DNA from: a bacterium
Lineage (GTDB): Bacteria > Patescibacteriota > Minisyncoccia > Phycocordibacterales > UBA918
NCBI GenBank assembly: GCA_002710785.1
Contig: PAMC01000008.1
Coordinates: 1 to 6,093, forward strand
DNA length: 6,093 nt
Direction: 5' to 3'
Made by a program: the position numbers and the translations under genes. Below, piece by piece: positions 1 through 4,405 of the stretch (position 1 is its first letter; every line of letters begins with the position of its first letter). A model generated the notes under the pieces. It was given only the letters and a program-made list of their open reading frames with translations. It searched no databases and had not been told where the DNA came from.

Positions 1-25
1 CCGCCTCACCGTCAATATTTAATCC

Positions 26-586
26 TTAGTCAAGTCGGCTAGCTACCACCTCCCAATTCAGGTTACGGAAAAACGCGTCGACGTATTCACCCTTTGCGCT
101 CGGTTCGTAGTCCATGAGGTACGAGTGCTCCCACATATCAAGCGCCAGCACAATATCAACGTCGGCCAGCTGGCCAAGGTGCTGCTCGTCTACCCACGCG
201 AGCACGAGGCAGTTGGTAGCGTGGTCGTGGTAGCACATGACCCAGCCAACGCCACGTGTCTTGGCAACCATTTTCATTCGTTCAACAAACTGTTCGAGGC
301 TGCCAAACTGCTGCTCCACCATTGCCCGAAAGGTGCTGGCCGGACAGTCTTTTGCGCCCCCCTCAAACTGGGCGAAGTAGTACTCGTGGTTTTTCATGCC
401 GCCAAACTCAAAGCCGAGGCGACGCTGCATTTCGGCCTGCGCGTACTCGTCGTTGACGTTCTCGATTTCACCCTGGATCTTGTTGACGTGTTTAACGTAC
501 CCCGCGTAGAGGCCGAGGTGGGCGTTAATGGTCTTCTCGGAAATGCCATCAAGGGCAGGGAGGTCAAAGGTTTTAGCTTCGTACAT
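26..586 (-). CDS. Fe/Mn-family superoxide dismutase
   Basis: Converts superoxide to hydrogen peroxide and oxygen; no signal peptide, so probably cytoplasmic. The product is 186 residues, slightly short for a family usually near 190-210. Four metal ligands can be placed: H23 in the N-terminal helix, H67 in KNHEYY, and D150 and H154 in LDMWEHSY, the family signature. The first-ligand helix reads HLGLYAGYV where E. coli SodB has HYGKHHQTYV, so it appears one residue shorter and lacks the second-shell His30/His31. The residue four before H67 is Gly63, as in Mn enzymes rather than the Gln of Fe-SodB, so the metal cannot be assigned. An in-frame ATG at 625 would add 13 residues, but it overlaps the likely -10 box, so the ATG at 586 is chosen. 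It diverges from the hydrolase gene at 632. Family certain; start and metal uncertain. Confidence 0.95.
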   Translation of the reverse strand: MYEAKTFDLPALDGISEKTINAHLGLYAGYVKHVNKIQGEIENVNDEYAQAEMQRRLGFEFGGMKNHEYYFAQFEGGAKDCPASTFRAMVEQQFGSLEQFVERMKMVAKTRGVGWVMCYHDHATNCLVLAWVDEQHLGQLADVDIVLALDMWEHSYLMDYEPSAKGEYVDAFFRNLNWEVVASRLD

Positions 587-613
587 GGCGTTTACAGTTA
601 GCTCGTAGTAGCG

Positions 614-627
614 ACATAGTATCATAC
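614..627. promoter_or_regulatory. Shared divergent -10 region between SOD and ComEC-type hydrolase
   Basis: On the plus strand TAGTAT (617-622), or TATCAT (620-625), lies 6-9 bases before the hydrolase ATG at 632. On the minus strand the same bases read TATGAT (626-621) and TACTAT (621-616), about 30 bases before the SOD ATG at 586. The two -10 boxes therefore overlap, and the two genes would compete for polymerase. No convincing -35 is seen for either; TTTACA at 591-596 is 20 bases from 617, too far for a standard promoter. Inferred from sequence only. Confidence 0.5.
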
Positions 628-631
628 GAAC

Positions 632-1504
632 ATGTTTCCCTCTGTCTTTCGCTCGCGGCTACTCCTGGTTCTGTTGCTGCTCGCGTACGGGGTACTGGTG
701 TGGGTACTACCGCACCTCTCCCGCGTGGCCGGCACGTCAGACACACAACTTGCGGTACATTTTCTCGACGTTGGCCAAGGGGACGCGATTCTAATCGAGA
801 CGCCCGAAGGCAATCACGTCCTTGTCGACGGGGGGCCCAACACCGCGGTGCTCACACACTTGCGCGAGCACGTACCGTTCTGGGACCGCGAGCTTGAGGT
901 GGTTGTGGGGACGCACCCCGACCTCGACCACGTCGCTGGGTTGGTCGATGTGCTCGCCAGCTACCAGGTAGCCACCATCATTACCACCGAGGCCACGGGC
1001 GCCAGCCCAGCTGCTAAAGCCTGGGTAGCTGCGGTACCTGAAGAGGGTGCGGCAGTACATCAAGCCCGGGCTGGGCAGGTGTACGCGCTCGGTGCCTCCA
1101 CCACCCTTACCATTCTCTCGCCCAGCTACGACCCGACGCGCCTCAATAGTAACGCTGGCTCAATTGTGGCGCTTTTGGAATACGGCGAGGTGCAGTTTCT
1201 TTTAACCGGCGACGCCCCGCAAGGAGTTGAGGAGTACCTGGTGGCGACGTACGGCGGCATGCTCGAGGCCGAGGTGCTTAAGCTCGGGCACCACGGCTCC
1301 GACACGTCCTCAGGCAGCAGTTTCCTCGCCGCCGTTAAGCCGCAGTTTGCGGTTGTGTCAGCGGGGGTGGCCAACCGCTACAACCACCCCGACCCCGATG
1401 TGCTCGCGCGCGTCGCGGCGCATACCGACGCGCAGATTGTGAGTACCCAGCACGGTACAGTGAGTTTTGTGAGCGACGGCCAAACCGTATGGCTCACCAA
1501 ATAG
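632..1504 (+). CDS. Membrane-anchored ComEC C-terminal-type metallo-beta-lactamase-fold hydrolase
   Basis: 290 residues. A hydrophobic segment at about residues 9-27 follows a short basic N-terminus (RSR), so the catalytic domain is probably anchored outside the membrane. The domain carries the ComEC/Rec2 C-terminal motif series in order: FLDVGQGD (44-51), VDGG (65-68), HPDLDH (95-100, metal binding), LTGD (191-194), LGHHG (218-222) and NRYNHP (248-253). The multi-spanning competence channel domain of full ComEC is absent, so this is a stand-alone hydrolase. In ComEC this domain is thought to degrade the non-transported DNA strand; nuclease activity here is only inferred, and another phosphoester substrate is possible. 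The ATG is leaderless-like with no Shine-Dalgarno. The stop codon is part of the following hairpin. Family call strong, substrate unknown. Confidence 0.9.
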   Translation: MFPSVFRSRLLLVLLLLAYGVLVWVLPHLSRVAGTSDTQLAVHFLDVGQGDAILIETPEGNHVLVDGGPNTAVLTHLREHVPFWDRELEVVVGTHPDLDHVAGLVDVLASYQVATIITTEATGASPAAKAWVAAVPEEGAAVHQARAGQVYALGASTTLTILSPSYDPTRLNSNAGSIVALLEYGEVQFLLTGDAPQGVEEYLVATYGGMLEAEVLKLGHHGSDTSSGSSFLAAVKPQFAVVSAGVANRYNHPDPDVLARVAAHTDAQIVSTQHGTVSFVSDGQTVWLTK

Positions 1505-1539
1505 CAAAGGACCGTAGCGAATGCTACGGTCCTTTGCTA
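1502..1539. terminator. Perfect 17-bp hairpin between convergent genes
   Basis: Arms 1502-1518 and 1523-1539 are perfectly complementary around a GAAT loop. The left arm begins with the TAG stop codon of the hydrolase gene. The core GGACCGTAGC/GCTACGGTCC is followed on both strands by TTTGCTA, a weak T-tract lying inside the stem. It sits between the convergent hydrolase and rpmB genes, so a bidirectional terminator is the simplest reading. Confidence 0.75.
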
Positions 1540-1554
1540 CCTATCTACACAAAG

Positions 1555-1797
1555 TTAGATAAGCTTCGCCTCCTTGAGCGTTTGGTAGGCACCGTTTTTG
1601 GCGATGGTGCGCAGCCCTTTAGCCGACACGTTAATCGTGATGTGCTTGTCGAGCTCCGGCACGTAGATGCGCTTTTTTTGGAGGTTTGGCTGGCGCTTGG
1701 TTTTGCCACACGGGTTAAATTGCGTCGCACGCGTGCGGTTAGAGTAGCGGCCACCGATTTGGGTCTTTTTGCCCGTAATATCGCATTGCTTAGCCAT
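1555..1797 (-). CDS. rpmB: 50S ribosomal protein bL28
   Basis: An 80-residue basic protein with the bL28 pattern: N-terminal MAKQCDITGKK, then GGRYSNRTRATQFNP, a Lys/Arg-rich NLQKKRIYVPEL stretch, and a C-terminal VSAKGLRTIAKNG. It is a structural protein of the large ribosomal subunit. The length is usual for the family. Only two cysteines are present (C5, C30), so it appears to be the zinc-free form. It is a monocistronic unit: its own promoter lies upstream, no gene follows in the same direction, and the 17-bp hairpin lies just past its stop. No Shine-Dalgarno is seen before the ATG. rpmB often sits with rpmG, which is not present here. Confidence 0.95.
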   Translation of the reverse strand: MAKQCDITGKKTQIGGRYSNRTRATQFNPCGKTKRQPNLQKKRIYVPELDKHITINVSAKGLRTIAKNGAYQTLKEAKLI

Positions 1798-1819
1798 AGA
1801 CGTTCAATTAAGTGGCAGC

Positions 1820-1847
1820 ATAGTAGCACAGTGTTGTTAGAATGCAA
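1820..1847 (-). promoter_or_regulatory. rpmB promoter
   Basis: Read on the minus strand, TTGCAT (1847-1842) and TACTAT (1825-1820) are separated by 16 bases, a good match to a housekeeping-sigma promoter. The predicted start point is about 12-15 bases before the rpmB ATG at 1797. It lies back to back with the promoter of the divergent protease gene. Confidence 0.65.
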
Positions 1848-1851
1848 CAGT

Positions 1852-1880
1852 TTGGTAATCGCTGCGTACTACGGTACGCT
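1852..1880 (+). promoter_or_regulatory. Promoter of M50 protease gene
   Basis: TTGGTA (1852-1857) and TACGCT (1875-1880) are separated by exactly 17 bases. The ATG at 1890 is 9 bases after the -10 box, so the predicted transcript has almost no leader. This supports the start at 1890 over the in-frame ATG at 1842, which lies upstream of this promoter. Confidence 0.55.
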
Positions 1881-1889
1881 AGAGTAATT

Positions 1890-2522
1890 ATGGAAGCACA
1901 AATTGTCCTCATTATTATTCTTATTCTCTCGGTCGTGCTGCACGAGGTCGCGCACGGCTACGCCGCTTGGAAGCTTGGCGACCCAACGGCTAAGCTCCAG
2001 GGCCGCCTCTCGTTAAACCCGCTGGTCCACATTGACCCCCTCATGTCGGTAATTGTGCCGGGTATGCTGGTGCTCTCGGGCTCGCCGTTTCTCTTTGGTG
2101 CGGCTAGGCCGGTTCCGTACAACCCATACAATTTTAGCGACCAAAAGTACGGCGAGGCCAAAGTGGCTGCGGCCGGGCCGGCGGTAAACATCTTGATCGC
2201 TGTTGTGTTTGGCGTATTGGTGCAGCTGAGTGGTACTCTCGGCCTGTCTGAGACCTTTGTGAGCTTAAGCTACAGCATCATTATCATGAACATCTTTTTG
2301 GCGCTCTTTAACCTCCTACCGATTCCACCACTTGATGGTTCGAAGGTGCTGCCGATTGTGCTGCCGTTTACGCTACGCATGCGCTACCAAGGGCTGCGCA
2401 ATTACCTCGAGCACAACGTCGGACTGGCCTTCCTCCTCATTATTTTCTTGGTCTTCTTTATTCTTGGCACCCCGCTCTACTACCTAACTCTCGCCATCGC
2501 CGGTTTGCTGGCCGGTTTTTAG
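1890..2522 (+). CDS. Site-2-type intramembrane metalloprotease (family M50)
   Basis: 210 residues, strongly hydrophobic, with several membrane segments. The zinc motif HEVAH occupies residues 18-22 near the end of the first helix. The second catalytic signature NLLPIPPLDG (141-150) supplies the third zinc ligand, D149. GPAVNILIAVVFG (96-108) is the conserved core helix between them. This arrangement, without PDZ or CBS domains, matches the short YwhC/SpoIVFB-like branch of M50. Such enzymes cut membrane proteins within the bilayer, often releasing anti-sigma factors or other regulators; the substrate here is unknown and no candidate anti-sigma factor lies nearby. The start at 1890 is chosen because the zinc-motif helix begins directly after it and a promoter lies just upstream; an in-frame ATG at 1842 would add 16 residues. 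Family call firm. Confidence 0.92.
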   Translation: MEAQIVLIIILILSVVLHEVAHGYAAWKLGDPTAKLQGRLSLNPLVHIDPLMSVIVPGMLVLSGSPFLFGAARPVPYNPYNFSDQKYGEAKVAAAGPAVNILIAVVFGVLVQLSGTLGLSETFVSLSYSIIIMNIFLALFNLLPIPPLDGSKVLPIVLPFTLRMRYQGLRNYLEHNVGLAFLLIIFLVFFILGTPLYYLTLAIAGLLAGF

Positions 2523-2533
2523 AATGGTACTAT
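2505..2533 (+). promoter_or_regulatory. Promoter inside the 3' end of the protease gene
   Basis: TTGCTG (2505-2510) and TACTAT (2528-2533) are separated by 17 bases. The -35 lies within the last codons of the protease gene and the -10 just after its stop. The predicted start is near 2540. No conventional protein gene follows before a strong terminator at 2683-2709, so it probably drives an untranslated RNA. Confidence 0.5.
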
Positions 2534-2570
2534 TTACATGGCTGAGAGGCCAACACTTCCCTTCGATCTC

Positions 2571-2619
2571 GCTGGGGGTGACGATGCACCTTGTTTGGTT
2601 GTTCTTTGTCACCCCCAGC
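2571..2619 (+). repeat. 12-bp perfect inverted repeat with 25-base loop
   Basis: GCTGGGGGTGAC (2571-2582) is the reverse complement of GTCACCCCCAGC (2608-2619). The stem is GC-rich and not followed by a T-run, so it is not a typical terminator; it looks like a structural element of the candidate small RNA or of the protease 3' UTR. Confidence 0.7.
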
Positions 2620-2682
2620 ACCCCATTCGTTAGATTGTTCTTTTAAAATTTTCTAGCGTCAGGCTCCCGCCGACCACCTACT

Positions 2683-2709
2683 GCCCGCCTGCTCTGGCGG
2701 GCTTTTTCG
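2683..2709 (+). terminator. Intrinsic terminator upstream of rpsL
   Basis: GCCCGCC (2683-2689) pairs with GGCGGGC (2696-2702) around a short TGCTCT loop and is followed by a T-tract (TTTTTCGTT). It separates the protease/small-RNA transcript from rpsL. GGCGGGCTTT recurs at 2742-2751, directly before the rpsL start codon. Confidence 0.85.
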
Positions 2710-2729
2710 TTCTTGCAAAACTACTTTTT

Positions 2730-2737
2730 TATAGTAT
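2730..2737 (+). promoter_or_regulatory. -10 region of rpsL
   Basis: TATAGTAT holds two overlapping -10 matches, TATAGT (2730-2735) and TAGTAT (2732-2737). The predicted start is about 8-10 bases before the rpsL ATG at 2752. TTGCAA (2713-2718) is too close (11-13 bases) to be a standard -35, and TTCTTG (2710-2715) is a weak alternative at 16 bases from 2732. Confidence 0.5.
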
Positions 2738-2751
2738 GCTGGGCGGGCTTT

Positions 2752-3165
2752 ATGGCAACCATTAATCAATTGACGCGCAAAAAGCGCCGTGACACCGCGA
2801 AGAAAACCAAGGTGGCGGCTCTGCAGTCGGGCTTCAACAAAGTGAAGAACCAACCAAACCGGTACAACTCACCGTTTAAGCGCGGTGTGTGTACGCGTGT
2901 AACTACCAAGACCCCGCGTAAGCCGAACTCAGCGATTCGTAAGATTGCTCGTGTTCGCCTTAGCAATGGTCAGGAAATTACCGCCTACATCCCGGGTATG
3001 GGTCACACCCTGCAAGAGCACTCCGTGGTACTCGTCCGTGGTGGTCGCGTGAAAGACATTGGTGTTAACTACACCGTCGTTCGTGGTAAGTACGACGCGA
3101 CTGGTGTGGAGACGCGACGGCAGGGACGCAGTCGCTACGGCGCCAAGCGTCCAAAGTCTGATTAG
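2752..3165 (+). CDS. rpsL: 30S ribosomal protein uS12
   Basis: 137 residues, a decoding-centre protein of the small subunit. Recognisable segments are MATINQL at the start, KRGVCTRV (43-50), TPRKPNSAIRK (54-64), QEHSVVLVRGGRVKD (88-102) and the RYGAKRP tail. An insertion of about 13 residues before KRGVCTRV, as in Bacillus-type S12, explains the length over the 124 residues of E. coli. Two key sites differ. Arg56 stands where E. coli has Lys42, the classic streptomycin-resistance position. The loop after K101-D102 reads IGVNYTVVRG instead of LPGVRYHTVRG, so the proline equivalent to Pro90 is deleted and His95 is changed. The ATG at 2752 is chosen over an upstream in-frame TTG at 2713, because homology starts there and the -10 box lies between them. 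Confidence 0.97.
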   Translation: MATINQLTRKKRRDTAKKTKVAALQSGFNKVKNQPNRYNSPFKRGVCTRVTTKTPRKPNSAIRKIARVRLSNGQEITAYIPGMGHTLQEHSVVLVRGGRVKDIGVNYTVVRGKYDATGVETRRQGRSRYGAKRPKSD

Positions 3166-3445
3166 ATTGCTCCAGAACTGCGTTAGACGGCAGTAGATTA
3201 TTTCTCACTGTACGCTTATGTACACCGCGCAATAATTTCTTTGTCTGCCTTGTTCTGAAACAATCTCTCTCAGATTTGGATAGCTGGGAAGACGGGTGCT
3301 GTGTCCACCTGCAACCAAATTACAAATAGTTTATATTCGCTACAGATACCGATTGGTATTGCCGACACCGGCAAGGACCATTATGCGAAGAATGAAGCCA
3401 TGGCTTTGTCATACTCCATTCCTCGTCGATTAACCAATTACAATT
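3166..3445 (+). promoter_or_regulatory. Structured 280-base rpsL-rpsG spacer, possible rpsG leader
   Basis: This is a long spacer with no convincing gene. It holds many short pairings. AGATTATT (3195-3202) pairs with AATAATTT (3231-3238, one G-U), enclosing TGTAC/GTACA (3209-3213/3220-3224). TTGTT/AACAA forms a tetraloop hairpin (3250-3263). TTGCCG/CGGCAA (3359-3364/3369-3374) has a 4-base loop. AAGCCATGGCTT (3395-3406) is a perfect palindrome. GATTGGT (3351-3357) can pair with ACCAATT (3433-3439) just before the rpsG ATG, closing a junction around the last two. A -10-like TATATT (3332-3337) may start a separate rpsG transcript with a leader of about 100 bases. In E. coli, S7 represses its own synthesis by binding the rpsL-rpsG spacer; a similar role here is inference. 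Confidence 0.4.
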
Positions 3446-3461
3446 ATGCGACGACCAATTA
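3433..3461 (+). repeat. Direct repeat ACCAATTA flanking the rpsG start
   Basis: ACCAATTA occurs at 3433-3440 and 3454-3461, one copy just before and one just after the rpsG ATG (3446). Either copy could pair with the upstream GATTGGT at 3351-3357. The repeat is short and could be chance. Confidence 0.3.
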
Positions 3462-3919
3462 AGAAACGACCAACCGTCAATCCCGACATCAAGTTCGGGT
3501 CGGTTGAGGTAGAACGCCTTATCAACTACATCATGCTCCGTGGTCAAAAAGAGACCGCGCGCAAGATTGTGTACGCGGCGTTTGAGGAAATTGCTAACGC
3601 CAAAGAAGGTGGTGGCGACCCATTAGAAATCTTTAACACGGCGCTCCGCAACGCTGGTCCTTCTATGGAGGTGCGCAGCCGCCGCGTTGGTGGTGCGAAC
3701 TACCAGGTGCCACGCGAGGTGCGCCCTGAACGCCGCCTCGCCCTAGCCCTACGCTGGATTATCGCCGCTGCCCGCAAGCAAAAGGGCATGCCAATGTACA
3801 AGGCGCTCTCCAATGAGCTCATGGCCGCCGCTCGCGAAGAAGGCGATGCGGTAAAGAAGAAGGAAGATACGCACAAGATGGCGGAGGCGAACCGTGCCTT
3901 CGCCCACTTCGCCTGGTAA
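3446..3919 (+). CDS. rpsG: 30S ribosomal protein uS7
   Basis: 157 residues, close to the usual 155-156. It is a primary 16S rRNA-binding protein that organises the head of the small subunit and contacts the E-site tRNA. Signatures are NPDIKFGSVEVERLINYIMLRG near the N-terminus, NAGPSMEVRSRRVGGANYQVP in the middle (the beta-hairpin that reaches the E site), and NRAFAHFAW at the C-terminus. It follows rpsL as in the str operon, but the spacer is 280 bases and it is followed by a terminator rather than fusA and tuf. No Shine-Dalgarno lies before the ATG (AATTACAATT), so a separate or leader-controlled start is plausible. Confidence 0.97.
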   Translation: MRRPIKKRPTVNPDIKFGSVEVERLINYIMLRGQKETARKIVYAAFEEIANAKEGGGDPLEIFNTALRNAGPSMEVRSRRVGGANYQVPREVRPERRLALALRWIIAAARKQKGMPMYKALSNELMAAAREEGDAVKKKEDTHKMAEANRAFAHFAW

Positions 3920-4040
3920 CAAACAGCAAAATTTAGCGACCTACTTTGTCGCACTACGAAAAAAGACCCTCACTGGCCATTTGGCCCACTCGGGTCTTTT
4001 TTCTTGTACTCCGCGTATCTCATCTAAATTTTGCTGTTTG
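3920..4040. repeat. Perfect 17-bp inverted repeat enclosing the rpsG terminator
   Basis: CAAACAGCAAAATTTAG (3920-3936) is the exact reverse complement of 4024-4040. The left arm starts directly after the rpsG TAA stop. The 87 bases between the arms hold a small hairpin, GCGAC/GTCGC (3936-3940/3948-3952), and the 11-bp terminator. As DNA the 121-bp unit looks like a tiny terminal-inverted-repeat element, but no target-site duplication is visible. As RNA it would form an outer stem only after read-through. Confidence 0.8.
3959..4002. terminator. Bidirectional intrinsic terminator after rpsG
   Basis: AAAAAAGACCC (3959-3969) pairs perfectly with GGGTCTTTTTT (3992-4002). An inner GGCC/GGCC stem (3975-3978/3983-3986) caps the hairpin. 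The T-run on each strand makes it a good terminator for both rpsG and the minus-strand operon that ends upstream at 4135. Confidence 0.9.
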
Positions 4041-4134
4041 ATTAGAGATGTCAAATTTCATCTGAAAATAAGCCTTAGAATACTCATCAGTAGCAGGTGT
4101 GCATCTGCTGCGGGTTATTGTCATCGATCGGGCT

Positions 4135-4347
4135 TTACTCTTCGTGCCAGTTTGTACGCGTCGTCCTGCCGTTGCTGTGCATCATGTGGGACATCACCAC
4201 CTTGTTTGGGTGGTGGATGTGTCGAACGCGAACCAGGCACTGTCCGTCCGGTTGTTGACGCTCAACCCAGATTACTTCCACCTCTTCAGGGTGGCCGCCA
4301 TGTGAGTTAAGTGTGATGCTTTCGCCTGCATTCGGTGGCCAAGCCAT
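4135..4347 (-). CDS. Small histidine-rich protein of unknown function
   Basis: 70 residues, not recognised. No signal peptide or membrane segment is seen, so it is probably cytoplasmic. It contains eight histidines, mostly in clusters: SHGGH (15-19), RHIHH (42-46) and SHMMH (53-57), plus one near the C-terminus; there is one cysteine. The pattern of alternating hydrophobic residues (EVEVIWVER, CLVRVRHI) suggests a small beta-barrel. It has the clearest ribosome-binding site in the window, AGGAGA (4360-4355) seven bases before the ATG, which supports real translation. It lies 58 bases downstream of the calcium-repeat membrane protein gene in the same direction and is probably cotranscribed. 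The histidine clusters might bind metal, but nothing else supports a function. Confidence 0.7.
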   Translation of the reverse strand: MAWPPNAGESITLNSHGGHPEEVEVIWVERQQPDGQCLVRVRHIHHPNKVVMSHMMHSNGRTTRTNWHEE

Positions 4348-4354
4348 GACAAAT

Positions 4355-4360
4355 TCTCCT
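4355..4360 (-). promoter_or_regulatory. Shine-Dalgarno AGGAGA of the 70-residue gene
   Basis: AGGAGA on the minus strand lies 7 bases before the ATG at 4347. It is the only strong Shine-Dalgarno found in the window and belongs to the only gene that looks like a downstream operon member. Confidence 0.75.
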
Positions 4361-4405
4361 GTGTTGTCCTATCGCTACTTAACCAAACTCCGCAATAAAA
4401 AGCAA

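Larger units (their letters stand above)
2540..2709 (+). ncRNA. Candidate small RNA, about 170 nt
   Basis: This gene-free stretch has its own promoter (2505-2533) and ends in a strong intrinsic terminator (2683-2709). It opens with GGCTGAGAGGCC (about 2540-2551), able to form a 4-bp stem capped by a GAGA tetraloop. It then holds a perfect 12-bp stem: 2571-2582 pairs with 2608-2619 around a 25-base loop. It does not show the conserved cores of SRP RNA, tmRNA or RNase P that I can recognise. A 31-codon reading frame (2538-2633, ATG to TAG) overlaps it, but its ATG is only 4 bases after the -10 box and its codons coincide with the stem arms, so translation is doubtful. It could also be simply the 3' UTR of the protease mRNA. 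Confidence 0.35.

Noticed and set aside
125..601. A plus-strand open frame of 158 codons
   Set aside because: It is antisense to the superoxide dismutase, whose metal ligands are clear on the minus strand.
2540..2620. CTGAGA followed by G/C-rich arms, suggesting a TPP riboswitch
   Set aside because: The other conserved TPP element core (the GAACCTGAT/GGATAATGCCAGCG part) is absent, and the order of elements is wrong.
2538..2633. A 31-codon reading frame (ATG to TAG) in the stretch upstream of rpsL
   Set aside because: No Shine-Dalgarno is present, the ATG is only 4 bases after the -10 box so it is probably not fully on the transcript, and the codons overlap a perfect 12-bp stem. The peptide matches nothing I know.
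2713..2751. Upstream TTG start extending rpsL by 13 residues
   Set aside because: The extension is hydrophobic and unlike uS12, and the rpsL -10 box lies inside it.
3280..3320. Possible tRNA ending in ACCA in the rpsL-rpsG spacer
   Set aside because: No T-loop motif (GGTTCRA) and no cloverleaf arms can be drawn.
3920..4040. Insertion sequence or transposon bounded by the 17-bp inverted repeats
   Set aside because: There is no transposase, the unit is only 121 bp, and no target-site duplication is seen in the flanks; it is kept as an inverted repeat of unknown origin.
3894..4310. A plus-strand open frame of 138 codons after rpsG
   Set aside because: It overlaps the 3' end of rpsG, runs through a strong terminator and the inverted repeat, and has no ribosome-binding site or recognisable protein features.
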